Shown here: piece after piece, positions 1 to 8,430 of the stretch
Layout: each line of letters opens with the position of its first letter
Numbering within the stretch: position 1 is the first letter of the stretch
Assembly: GCF_025742995.1 (NCBI RefSeq)
Contig: NZ_JAOVQM010000001.1
Coordinates: forward strand, 62,001 to 126,000
DNA length: 64,000 bases
Direction of reading: 5' to 3'
From: Paracholeplasma manati
GTDB taxonomy: Bacteria > Bacillota_I > Bacilli_A > Acholeplasmatales > UBA5453
Notes under the pieces: model-generated
Databases searched by the model: none
Told to the model about the DNA's origin: nothing
The model's input: the letters and a program-made list of their open reading frames with translations, nothing else
Position numbers and translations under genes: made by a program

Positions 1-225
1 ATTTTTGATGAGTAAAGCGACTGGGCTATCTTTAACAAATTTGGTCAACACTTTGGTTTTGAGTCCAAGCGCTGCAGAGATGCTTAAAACATTCGTTTCA
101 GCCGATGTAGCTTGCATCTGAAATAGGCTTGAAGTGTGGACAGGTTGTCTGTCAAATGGGGTGATTCTAACCCCCATCGACGATGGTGATACGAGTGCGT
201 ACTTGCTGTGTTCTCTGAATTTCAT
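1..225 (-). CDS. PfkB-family sugar kinase, N-terminal part (probable 2-keto-3-deoxygluconate kinase)
   Basis: The reading frame begins with ATG at 225 after the ribosome binding site AGGGGAGA and stays open to the window edge, giving 75 codons. The peptide has the look of a PfkB/ribokinase N-terminus: the stretch TSAETNVLSISAALGLKTKV corresponds to the region where these kinases bind sugar and begin the Rossmann-like fold. It lies 21 bases downstream of uxaE on the same strand, so the two are almost certainly co-transcribed. In hexuronate pathways the kinase that follows the isomerase/epimerase and dehydratase steps phosphorylates 2-keto-3-deoxygluconate, which is my inference for the substrate. 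The ATP-binding C-terminal half is outside the window, so the substrate is not proven. Confidence 0.75.
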   Translation of the reverse strand, partial: MKFREHSKYALVSPSSMGVRITPFDRQPVHTSSLFQMQATSAETNVLSISAALGLKTKVLTKFVKDSPVALLIKN

Positions 226-246
226 ACAATGTTCTCCCCTGAAATA

Positions 247-1728
247 TTAAAATCCTTTGTATAAAAGCTCTAAATGCATCCCGATATGGGCATATAACAT
301 ATCGCTATAGGTTTGTGCTTCATCGCGCCATAAAGCGAATAATTGGTTTCTAAATACAAATTCACCTTGTTCATTTTTATGATTTAAGATGAACCCATAA
401 GTGATGTGGATGAGTTGTCTAGCATCGTTGTTATGGAACAAGTTTGGTAGTTCTTCATCCTTTAAAGTTTCTAATGCTGGTATACGGTTTAAATCGGTCG
501 TTACATGATAGAACTTTTGAGCTTCACCAAACATGCTGATGGCGTAGGCGTGGATGTCGCGATAAAGCTTCGGTGCTTTCGCGGAAACGACACGCATCGC
601 TTCAAGCCAGTTGGTGCCAGCGGTTTTCACATGGAAATGACCTCTGGTGTGTTTACCAATCAATGTAAAGATTGAGAATTTATCTGACCCTGAGTGAATC
701 GATAACTTATAACCAAAATGTCTCGCAATCGCAGCGTGTACCATGAGTTCGACTTCAAATTGCTTGATATCGCCTACATAGTCAATCCCTTTTTGGAATT
801 CACCACAGAATCGTGGTGCCAACGTATCGAGTTTAACCCCTCTGAGTTTCAATTCGTTCGCAACAAAATAGTGTTGTGCCGGGGTGGTTGGTGTAGAGGT
901 TTCATCGATGGATAGCTCGAAGTTCGCTTCGGCTTTTTGATCGATAAAGAATGTTTGATAAATTTTGGCTGCGAATTCGATGGCTTTTCCATAAACCAAG
1001 ACACAACGGTTCAATTCATTTTCAGAAAACTCTACCACACTGTGTTCAATTTGAATTGGGTGACCTAAATAACGCTTTTTAAGCATGTCATCGATTTGAA
1101 CTTCACGACGAACTTGTTCATCGGTCATGTGATTTACATCATTTCGAATATAGTCACTCGCGTCCAAAGTAATCATTGTAAACCCTAAAGATAACGCGTA
1201 CTTAATGTCTTCTGGTTTCTTTAAATGGTCACCATCAGCACCAAAGCCTCTGGTGAATCCCACTTTAAACGCACCAAATGACGCAGCATCTAACACGTCC
1301 TCATAGGTTCTATGGGTTAATGTGAGTTCTCTGATGGATTGTTGAGCAAAAATTGGATAAGCATCGTATTGTTTAAACACACGCGCATGTCCTGGGGTTG
1401 CTAGACCCAAACGGTCACCTAAACCAAAACTTCTTTGTTTATTTAAAACAGGGATGGGTTTGGTAAATGGGAACAATCTTCTCAGTACTTGTCCATTTTC
1501 AAAGGTGAGTGGTGCGATGACCACAGGTACTCCTGAAACATCATCAATTTGACCCTTAAATTGGTTTGCTAATCTGCCATAAGCTACCAATTCATCTGCG
1601 TGTGGTGCTGCTTGCATCCAAACGTAAGTATCTTCGACTTGTTGAATGGATTTAGGATATACCTTTGATCCATAGACACCTTGAATGCCCGATAATGCCT
1701 TTAAAAAATCCGTGTTTTTGTTTGACAT
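247..1728 (-). CDS. uxaE: Tagaturonate epimerase family protein (UxaE)
   Basis: A 493-residue soluble protein that I recognise as the UxaE family, which interconverts D-tagaturonate and D-fructuronate in galacturonate catabolism. Visible support is the glycine-rich stretch FGLGDRLGLATPGH near residue 100, the TIM-barrel-like alternation, and candidate metal or acid/base residues in LSIDETSTPTTPAQHY and in KLSIHSGSDKFS. Full length for the family. Start ATG at 1728 follows AGGAGAGAAC. It heads a transcript that continues into the sugar kinase at 225. A promoter-like TTTACA/TAAAAT pair with a palindrome over the -35 lies upstream. Galacturonate use fits the pectin methylesterase at 22-26 kb. 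The family name comes from sequence memory; an older annotation could call it a hypothetical sugar isomerase. Confidence 0.8.
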   Translation of the reverse strand: MSNKNTDFLKALSGIQGVYGSKVYPKSIQQVEDTYVWMQAAPHADELVAYGRLANQFKGQIDDVSGVPVVIAPLTFENGQVLRRLFPFTKPIPVLNKQRSFGLGDRLGLATPGHARVFKQYDAYPIFAQQSIRELTLTHRTYEDVLDAASFGAFKVGFTRGFGADGDHLKKPEDIKYALSLGFTMITLDASDYIRNDVNHMTDEQVRREVQIDDMLKKRYLGHPIQIEHSVVEFSENELNRCVLVYGKAIEFAAKIYQTFFIDQKAEANFELSIDETSTPTTPAQHYFVANELKLRGVKLDTLAPRFCGEFQKGIDYVGDIKQFEVELMVHAAIARHFGYKLSIHSGSDKFSIFTLIGKHTRGHFHVKTAGTNWLEAMRVVSAKAPKLYRDIHAYAISMFGEAQKFYHVTTDLNRIPALETLKDEELPNLFHNNDARQLIHITYGFILNHKNEQGEFVFRNQLFALWRDEAQTYSDMLYAHIGMHLELLYKGF

Positions 1729-1824
1729 ATGTTCTCTCCTCTTGTGTATATATTTCCTTTAGAAATAGGCTTGCTTAAAAATGAATGACCATTTTTATGA
1801 ATAAGCAACCGCTACCATAATACT

Positions 1825-1860
1825 ATTTTACCACATTTTTTATTTTGTAAACACTGTTTA
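1825..1860 (-). promoter_or_regulatory. Candidate uxaE promoter with palindromic operator
   Basis: On the minus strand TTTACA (1846-1851) and TAAAAT (1825-1830) are 15 bases apart, with a TG dinucleotide one base before the -10 (extended -10). A perfect palindrome TAAACA-C-TGTTTA (1848-1860) covers the -35, a good position for a repressor. Its core resembles the AAACANTGTTT core of enterobacterial KdgR boxes, but no regulator gene is visible, so the binding protein is unknown. Confidence 0.45.
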
Positions 1861-1878
1861 TATATGCGGACACATTTT

Positions 1879-1910
1879 TATCAACGACACTTTTTATAGC
1901 ACCGTTGATA
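1879..1910. repeat. Inverted repeat after the HAD phosphatase gene
   Basis: TATCAACG (1879-1886) and CGTTGATA (1903-1910) form perfect 8-base arms around a 16-base loop, directly after the stop codon of the HAD gene. There is no T-run on either side, so it is a weak terminator candidate or a protein site upstream of uxaE. Confidence 0.4.
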
Positions 1911-1917
1911 GCCGTGT

Positions 1918-2709
1918 TTACTGTTTGAATATGAATGTGTTGATAGCGTGTGTAAACCCATCTTCTTTAAAGGTTTTGGTCACATAAGACGCGTTTTCTT
2001 TTAAGGTAGTTTCGCCATCGCCCATCGCTACACCGATGCCAGCAATTTGAACCATCGATAAGTCATTTTCTTGATCACCAATCGACAAAACTTCGGTTAA
2101 AGGTATCCCTAAATGTTCACATAGAATATTTAAAGCTCTGCCTTTACTCGCGATTTTATTGCCCACATCGATAAATGAAGCTTGAGAAGATAAAACATAA
2201 ACGTCATCGATTCGAGATAATGTTGTTCTTAAGGTATTAAACTTATGTTCATTGGGTTCAATGATCAGGATTTTTAACAACCCTTGCTTTAAATAAGGTT
2301 CAATCTGTTCGGATTCAACCACCACAGATTCAAAGGTACCAATGCGCGATTCTAACAATGCTTTCGCGCTTTGGTTTGAAACGATGACTTGTGTGGTGTA
2401 TAAAAGATAATCGGTTTGATGTTGGTTTAATAGGGCTAAAACTCGATTAGCCACCGTGGGTTCGATGACATCTTGATGTAATACTTTTTGTTGATTAAAA
2501 TCATAGATCATCGCACCGTTGGTACAAATAATCGGCCATTTAATGTTGAGCGTTTTAGCCATTGATTTAACCGCGTCTTTATGACGTCCAGTCGCAAGGG
2601 TGAATACATAGCCTTCGTTTTGAAGGCGTAGTATGGTTTGTTTGGTTTTGTCGGACATCTCTTTTTTATTGACCAATGTCCCATCTAAATCAGCAATAAT
2701 CATTTTCAT
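1918..2709 (-). CDS. Cof-type HAD-IIB sugar-phosphate phosphatase
   Basis: 263 residues, typical for the Cof/YidA group of haloacid dehalogenase-like phosphatases, which remove phosphate from small sugar phosphates or nucleotides. Motif I is DLDGTLVNKKE (residues 7-17) with the nucleophile and acid aspartates. Motif II is the threonine in FTLATGR. The conserved lysine is in ASKGRALN, and motif III is GDQENDLSMVQIAG, which binds magnesium. The cap region between about residues 80 and 185 is the usual C2 type. Start ATG at 2709 follows GGAGTG. It is 93 bases downstream of the GH2 gene and has a TATAAT-like box at 2732-2737, so it may have its own promoter as well as read-through from the sugar operon. 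Substrate unknown. Confidence 0.85.
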   Translation of the reverse strand: MKMIIADLDGTLVNKKEMSDKTKQTILRLQNEGYVFTLATGRHKDAVKSMAKTLNIKWPIICTNGAMIYDFNQQKVLHQDVIEPTVANRVLALLNQHQTDYLLYTTQVIVSNQSAKALLESRIGTFESVVVESEQIEPYLKQGLLKILIIEPNEHKFNTLRTTLSRIDDVYVLSSQASFIDVGNKIASKGRALNILCEHLGIPLTEVLSIGDQENDLSMVQIAGIGVAMGDGETTLKENASYVTKTFKEDGFTHAINTFIFKQ

Positions 2710-2802
2710 AATTTATCAGCACTCCAGTGCCATTATACACTATTATTATTCTTAAACTTATGTTTGACTATTCATAATTCAAATTTACTTCAGGTATTCT
2801 AC

Positions 2803-5052
2803 TTATTTTTTAATTTTCTGTAATGCTTTGTTTAAGGCTACCATAAGCGCTTTTGGCAACAACTTGGAATTATAACTCGTGATCATTTTAATACTCATAC
2901 TACGAATGTTTGCTAAAGTTGTTTTCTCATCCATAGAATGAAAATATTGATTAAATACTTGTTTTGCTTCTGGATGATTTATTACTTCATGAATGGTATC
3001 ATAAATACTAAAATAGTCCGGTTTTATGTTTTCCAATGCATCCTCATTTGAAACCGTATCTATCCAATCTGAAGGATTAATGCCAAACACATTATTGACT
3101 GTATTTTGTTTTTGATAAGTGTATTGTAAAACTGGTTGATCAACAGTAATCCATTCAACAGATTCCACCAAACCATTGGCTTTGACAATGATTTCATTTT
3201 TACCAAGCTCTAGGTGAATCGGTGCAGTGAAGACTACATCATCTTTGAATATCTGACTGATGGATACCCCATTATGACTTACCTGTATATTGTGTTGATT
3301 AGAATAAACTTTTAAAATAATGTCTCTTTGATGTCGATACTTAAATCGTTTAGAAGTGATGTGTAGCATTGGGGTTTTAAGCCATTTTGCTTGATAAAAA
3401 TAGTAAGCATCTTTTAACACCTTGTGGTCAAAAGTTACTAATCCTTTAAAGTTTTTTCCTTTAAACTCACCACTTTCTCGAAAATCAGAAGCGAAGTCGT
3501 ACATGTTCCAGACGAATGTTCCCCATATAAAATCATATTTGCTAAATATGCTGTAAGATTTCTCGTGCCATATAGCCTGATACTCTTCCGTATAATCCTG
3601 CATTTGTGGTTGATCAGAATGGTACTCTACGATTGCTTCAACACCATACTCACTAATGGCTAATAACTCATTTGGTTTTGTATGTTCATAATGAGACAAC
3701 CATGAATCGAAGTCTTCAACTTTACCCATATACCAACCAAAGTATAAGTTATATCCAAGTAAATCAGTATGTGTATGAATCGAGTCAATGATTGGTTGTC
3801 TTGCCAATTGAGCTTGCACAGTTAAACGATTTTGATCTAGCGTTTTAGCTAAATTTACCAATGATATAACCACGTTTTCAACACCATCATTTTTTCCAAA
3901 AGCTGTGATTTCATTTTGAATACCCCAGATGACAATTGATGAGTGATTCATATTTTGAAGTATAAGTTCTTTGAGTTGTTGGTGCGCATTCAAACCCAAT
4001 GTATCGGTTTTTGATCCTCTTGAAATAAATGGGATTTCTGCCCAAACCATGAAACCATAACGATCACATAATTCATAAAAATAATCATGATGCTGATAAT
4101 GTGCTAATCGAATAGCATTTGCACCTAATTTGGAGATTTGCTTAATATCCTCTTCCATCATGGATTTGGTTAAGCAATTACCATAGCCTTGAATGTCCTG
4201 ATGTCTTGAAACACCATTTAATCTTATTTTTTTCCCATTTAGGAATAGACCATTTTCAGTTTTTAAAAGCTTTCTAAACCCTATGGCAATCTCTCTACTA
4301 TCTAAAATCATATTATTCTTGATTAAACTCACAGTTAAAGTATACAAATACGGGTCATCAATTCCCTGCCATAAATGCGGATTTTCTAAAACTAATGAAA
4401 CTTCTGATATATTAAGACCCTTCACAGGAAGCTGTCTTAAATCACTTAAAACGGTTTTGGATTTCGCATCATTTAATCGGATTAAAACATCAACTGTTTG
4501 TGAGATATCCCGGTTAAATATCATTGATTTTACTCGAAATCTAGTATATTGAGATGTAACATCATCTTGAAACACATATACGCCATCGGAGGCTTCATCC
4601 ATTAGATAAAAAGCAATTGTGTTGGTTTGAATGAGAAACACATCTCTATATAAGCCACCATAAAATGTAAAATCTGCCATTAACGGGAATACTTCTTCAT
4701 GATGAGAATTATCCACACTCACTAAAATATGATTTTCACCGATTAAAGCTAAACCACTGATATCGAATCTAAATTTTGAGTATCCACCCTTATGTGTACC
4801 TAATAAAATCCCATTAAAATACACCGTAGAAACGCTATTGGCACCTTCAAACTCTAAGTATAGAGCGCCTGAAATATCACTGATACGCAACGATTTTCGA
4901 TAATGACAGACGCTTCTATAGTAGTCACTTCCACCATCTTGTCCGTCAATATTATTCCATGTATGTGGTAATGATATTTTTGTCCAAGTAGGTTGATTTT
5001 CAATGTCATCTTTCGTAAAGTACCAATCATTGTTGATGTTGATTTTTTTCAT
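2803..5052 (-). CDS. Glycoside hydrolase family 2 (beta-galactosidase/beta-glucuronidase type)
   Basis: About 749 residues, cytoplasmic, no signal peptide. The order is the sugar-binding jelly-roll domain (about 20-165), an Ig-like domain (about 170-260), the TIM barrel (about 265-565) and a C-terminal extension. The acid/base glutamate is in VIWGIQNE (near residue 380) and the nucleophile glutamate in LLAISEYG (near 467); both are intact. I start at ATG 5052 (MKKININNDWYF) because AAGGA lies 8 bases upstream; a longer frame to 5097 exists but has no ribosome binding site. It is the last gene of the seven-gene sugar operon, after a perfect hairpin at 5086-5110. Family 2 covers beta-galactosidase, glucuronidase, mannosidase and galacturonidase activities, and the sequence alone does not choose between them. 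Confidence 0.85.
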   Translation of the reverse strand: MKKININNDWYFTKDDIENQPTWTKISLPHTWNNIDGQDGGSDYYRSVCHYRKSLRISDISGALYLEFEGANSVSTVYFNGILLGTHKGGYSKFRFDISGLALIGENHILVSVDNSHHEEVFPLMADFTFYGGLYRDVFLIQTNTIAFYLMDEASDGVYVFQDDVTSQYTRFRVKSMIFNRDISQTVDVLIRLNDAKSKTVLSDLRQLPVKGLNISEVSLVLENPHLWQGIDDPYLYTLTVSLIKNNMILDSREIAIGFRKLLKTENGLFLNGKKIRLNGVSRHQDIQGYGNCLTKSMMEEDIKQISKLGANAIRLAHYQHHDYFYELCDRYGFMVWAEIPFISRGSKTDTLGLNAHQQLKELILQNMNHSSIVIWGIQNEITAFGKNDGVENVVISLVNLAKTLDQNRLTVQAQLARQPIIDSIHTHTDLLGYNLYFGWYMGKVEDFDSWLSHYEHTKPNELLAISEYGVEAIVEYHSDQPQMQDYTEEYQAIWHEKSYSIFSKYDFIWGTFVWNMYDFASDFRESGEFKGKNFKGLVTFDHKVLKDAYYFYQAKWLKTPMLHITSKRFKYRHQRDIILKVYSNQHNIQVSHNGVSISQIFKDDVVFTAPIHLELGKNEIIVKANGLVESVEWITVDQPVLQYTYQKQNTVNNVFGINPSDWIDTVSNEDALENIKPDYFSIYDTIHEVINHPEAKQVFNQYFHSMDEKTTLANIRSMSIKMITSYNSKLLPKALMVALNKALQKIKK

Positions 5053-5085
5053 TTTATCCATCCTTGACTGCACCTTTTTCAGACA

Positions 5086-5110
5086 ATAACGGAACATATA
5101 GTTCCGTTAT
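5086..5110. repeat. Perfect inverted repeat between permease and GH2 genes
   Basis: ATAACGGAAC (5086-5095), five bases, then GTTCCGTTAT (5101-5110). It sits in the 95-base gap before the GH2 gene. Without a following T-run it looks like an intercistronic mRNA hairpin that adjusts expression inside the operon rather than a full terminator. An operator is the alternative. Confidence 0.6.
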
Positions 5111-5147
5111 TCTGGATTAGGAGGAGATTTTCAATCTATAAAAACGA

Positions 5148-6176
5148 CTAATTTGTCGTAGTATTGGCTGTCTTATTTTTTTTAAGTTTTTGCACAAACT
5201 GACGAACTCTAAAAGACTGTGCTGACACAGCATAAAATCCAAATACAAACATTCCCATAATAATTCTTTCAATTCCACCATCACCTAGATTGATGGTATC
5301 TAAACCGTAATATAAGAATTGCATAGCAATAGCTGCCATGATGATGCCTATATAATCTTTTGATACACTTCCAATGATGATGCCCATATAAACCGGAACA
5401 ATGTATGAGAACATAATGCTTGCAGTAGATAGGTTTGATTGTGGCGGAATTTCATTTTGTGAAACGTAAATAATCGCTGCAAGTCCTATAATTAAACCAT
5501 TAAAAACATAGGTCAAAATAACATTTCTAGTTTCATTAATTCCTACATTTATGGCAGCATGTTGATTATTTGCGAGCATTTTGCTCTTATAACCTATTGT
5601 CAATACTTCATTAAACAAAATATAAAGTAATACGGCTAGTGCCACAGGGATGAAGATGAGTGGAATTCTACCGAAAAACGAGAGTTTTTCTTGAGAATAA
5701 AACCCGAAAATTCCTGTGCCATCAAAAATTAAATATGTGATAGACTCGTATAATAATGTCATCCCAATAGATGTTATTACAATCGGAACTCTACCTATTA
5801 CATAGACTAAACCAATCACTGTAGAAAGAATGACTGCAATCACGACAGCTGAAATTAATGCGATAACAGGGCTCCCCGTCATCAAACCAATATTACCTGC
5901 TATGATTCCTGTTAATGCGATGGATGCGCCTAATGAGAAATCAAATCGTCCATTTTTAAGTTGTAAACGGATTGCCAATGAAATAGAGACAGATAGACAT
6001 GTGCCTAACACGACAGTATTGATCAAGTCTGAACCCAAATATATGTATTTTCCATTTACATAAGCATTTTCATTGGTCACTGTAACAAGTACCATGACTA
6101 AAAACATAGCAACTGGGAACAGTGCAGATAATCCGATTCTTTTTAATAGAGATGTGGTTTTGGTCTTTATGCTCAT
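5148..6176 (-). CDS. ABC sugar transporter permease 2 (BPD_transp_2 family)
   Basis: 342 residues with about nine to ten hydrophobic helices and the GASIALTGIIAGNIGLMTGSP-type glycine-rich cytoplasmic loop of the RbsC/YjfF carbohydrate permeases. It would form a heterodimeric channel with the permease at 7440-8417 and be driven by the ATPase at 8431-9933. Start ATG at 6176 follows AAAGGATG. It is 61 bases after the binding lipoprotein, with a strong hairpin in the gap. The C-terminus is a basic tail (KKNKTANTTTN). The pair of unequal permeases plus a double-domain ATPase is the layout of YtfQRT-yjfF-like importers. Confidence 0.85.
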   Translation of the reverse strand: MSIKTKTTSLLKRIGLSALFPVAMFLVMVLVTVTNENAYVNGKYIYLGSDLINTVVLGTCLSVSISLAIRLQLKNGRFDFSLGASIALTGIIAGNIGLMTGSPVIALISAVVIAVILSTVIGLVYVIGRVPIVITSIGMTLLYESITYLIFDGTGIFGFYSQEKLSFFGRIPLIFIPVALAVLLYILFNEVLTIGYKSKMLANNQHAAINVGINETRNVILTYVFNGLIIGLAAIIYVSQNEIPPQSNLSTASIMFSYIVPVYMGIIIGSVSKDYIGIIMAAIAMQFLYYGLDTINLGDGGIERIIMGMFVFGFYAVSAQSFRVRQFVQKLKKNKTANTTTN

Positions 6177-6200
6177 AATTTAATCATCCTTTTGTGTTTC

Positions 6201-6225
6201 TTGAGGGTGCATTTTGCACCCTCAA
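6201..6225. repeat. Intercistronic hairpin after the binding-protein gene
   Basis: TTGAGGGTGCA and TGCACCCTCAA are perfect 11-base arms around TTT. It lies right behind the stop of the substrate-binding protein and has no T-run. Such hairpins in sugar ABC operons protect the upstream message from decay, so the binding protein is made in excess of the permease; that role here is inferred from position. Confidence 0.65.
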
Positions 6226-6237
6226 CTACACATATTT

Positions 6238-7401
6238 TTATTGAATATCGTTAATTGTCATTTGTGATAACGCTTCTAACAAGCCTGCATATGTTGAATT
6301 GCTATTGCCAAATGCTGTTAAGTTTAATACAGCATCTGAATCTAAAAATGCATCCTCATATAAACCTGTATAGTAAATGTTCGTTTTGAATTTTGTCAAA
6401 TCAGACTCACTATTGATGACTATCGGTTCAAGACTGATTCGTTGAGCTACCTCTGGCATATCATCAAATTCAACACCATATAGTTTATTCAACATTAATA
6501 CCAATGAGTATGTAAGGGACTCAATAGCAACAACCTCAGTGTGTTGGTATGTTTTTGCACCAGTGGTGGCAAAGTTATCGTCCATGCCTTGTTCCCACCC
6601 AGATGTAAAGATTTTTAATGAGTTGTGTAAGCCCGCATTTACCATTGGAGGGTAAACGAAACCTGCGCCTGCTGCAAAACTAATGACTGCATCAATACCA
6701 GGATGCTTAGTAAAGTAAGTGCTACTAATCGGTCTAAACGAAATGATATCAACTTCAGAATCAAGTGGATCTACGGTGATTGGATTTGTAGCAGTTTTAT
6801 TATATTCGTTCACAGCTGCAACAAATTGAGCGGCTGCAGTGTGGTGTGTAGGAAATGCCCAAGTAGGAAACACGACCATTGAAACATGATCAATTATTTC
6901 TGTTGGGTTAGCTGTGTTATACTCAATCAATGAACGGAAAAATGAATTACCACGATCAATTTCAGTAGAGATGTAGCCGTCTGCAACAGTTCCTAAAAAG
7001 TATTCACTCTCGTATACTTCTTCAAATGAATCTCTATATGATGTATCAAAATCAGATAGAAAACCAGCTAAATAAACCCCGGCAGCTTCACATTCTTCTA
7101 CGATGGAAGGCATGCCTAAATCCATTGAAATTAAAATACCATCTGCGCCAGCAGCGATTAGTTCTTGAATCTTAGTCAAGTTGGTTGCTTCATCTGTTTG
7201 GGTCAATTTCGTGTAAATGACCTCAAAGTCCAGCGCTTCTCCTAGACCTTCAAGATAGCTCTTGATAGCTGTTACAGATGGACCGCTATCACTATAATGT
7301 GCAACACCGATTGTAAAATGTTGTAATTTTACGTCGTTTTTGCATGCGGATAATGAAACGATTGAAAACAAAACCAATGCAAATAAAACTAACTTTTTCA
7401 T
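6238..7401 (-). CDS. Sugar-binding lipoprotein of the ABC importer
   Basis: 387 residues. A lipoprotein signal with lipobox LSAC places the acylated cysteine at residue 20, so the mature protein sits on the outer face of the membrane. The rest matches the periplasmic-binding fold type I (Peripla_BP_4/ribose-binding type), for example the IQELIAAGADGILISMD segment that lines the sugar pocket. It is encoded between the two permeases of the operon, and start ATG at 7401 follows AAAGGAG. The substrate is not readable. Given the GH2 and GH3 partners a beta-linked oligosaccharide or its glycone is likely. Confidence 0.85.
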   Translation of the reverse strand: MKKLVLFALVLFSIVSLSACKNDVKLQHFTIGVAHYSDSGPSVTAIKSYLEGLGEALDFEVIYTKLTQTDEATNLTKIQELIAAGADGILISMDLGMPSIVEECEAAGVYLAGFLSDFDTSYRDSFEEVYESEYFLGTVADGYISTEIDRGNSFFRSLIEYNTANPTEIIDHVSMVVFPTWAFPTHHTAAAQFVAAVNEYNKTATNPITVDPLDSEVDIISFRPISSTYFTKHPGIDAVISFAAGAGFVYPPMVNAGLHNSLKIFTSGWEQGMDDNFATTGAKTYQHTEVVAIESLTYSLVLMLNKLYGVEFDDMPEVAQRISLEPIVINSESDLTKFKTNIYYTGLYEDAFLDSDAVLNLTAFGNSNSTYAGLLEALSQMTINDIQ

Positions 7402-7439
7402 ACTTTTCTCCTTTTTATGTAAATGTAATCTCTACATTA

Positions 7440-8417
7440 TTACCTTGGCAATATTAAATCTTTAGACCTTGAAGTTAATAATACGATGACAATGAATATG
7501 AGTGCTTTAACTAGATTAATCATAATCATCGAAACACCCATCGTTGCAAGCACATTTGACAGTAGAACAAATATGAGTGAGCCTATAATAGCACTACTCA
7601 TTTTGGATTTCATTCCACCAGACAGTGGCATACCTCCCAATATAAGAATTACCATTAAATCGAGATGATAACCTGAACCCGTACCATTACCTGCTGAACC
7701 TGTTCTCATCAAAATTAAGAACGACCCCACAGCAATCATTACAGCAAAACCAAAATACGCATAAATTTTATACTTGCTAACTTGAATCCCTGATTGAACC
7801 GCTACTTTTGTATTTGCACCAATAATGCGAATGTATTTTCCAACATTGGTGAACCTAAATATATACGAATATATGAGCGAAAATATAATAATAATTACTA
7901 ATAATAACACGTTGTAATCCTCGCGATTGGTTGGTCTAATCCGGATATTTAAGTTAATGCTATTGACCCCTGTGCTTGACATCAACAAAAATTGAACACC
8001 TGTGAATATAAACATGAGAAATAGTGAAGTGACAATTGAGGGTAGTTTTAACTGGGCTGATATATATGCATTGATCCAACCACTAAATAACGCTAAAACT
8101 AAAATAACCATGAATGCGATAAAAAGTGTAAAGAATGTTGCTCCTAAAGCATTGGTAATCATGACCATCAAAATGATATAAACACCAATTTGTTGTCCAA
8201 TACTAATATCCAAATTCCCTAAAGAATATATCAAAACACCACCCAGTGCAATTATGATGTAGGGTGACACCGTTTGAAGTAAAACGCCAATGTTATATTC
8301 AAGTCTTCTACCACTATAAATAACGAACAAAATGGAAACAACTATAAAACCCGAATAAGAGATAAGGTTATGGTCTTTGATGAAGTTGAAAACTGAATTT
8401 AAGTATTTGCTTTTCAT
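7440..8417 (-). CDS. ABC sugar transporter permease 1 (BPD_transp_2 family)
   Basis: 325 residues, hydrophobic throughout, about eight to ten membrane helices. The LGNLDISIGQQIGVYIILM segment and the GGMPLSGGM loop are hallmarks of RbsC-type carbohydrate permeases and contact the ATPase. Start ATG at 8417 follows AAGGAG and lies 13 bases after the ATPase stop, consistent with translational coupling. Partner of the permease at 5148-6176. Confidence 0.85.
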   Translation of the reverse strand: MKSKYLNSVFNFIKDHNLISYSGFIVVSILFVIYSGRRLEYNIGVLLQTVSPYIIIALGGVLIYSLGNLDISIGQQIGVYIILMVMITNALGATFFTLFIAFMVILVLALFSGWINAYISAQLKLPSIVTSLFLMFIFTGVQFLLMSSTGVNSINLNIRIRPTNREDYNVLLLVIIIIFSLIYSYIFRFTNVGKYIRIIGANTKVAVQSGIQVSKYKIYAYFGFAVMIAVGSFLILMRTGSAGNGTGSGYHLDLMVILILGGMPLSGGMKSKMSSAIIGSLIFVLLSNVLATMGVSMIMINLVKALIFIVIVLLTSRSKDLILPR

Positions 8418-8430
8418 GGTTTACCACTCC

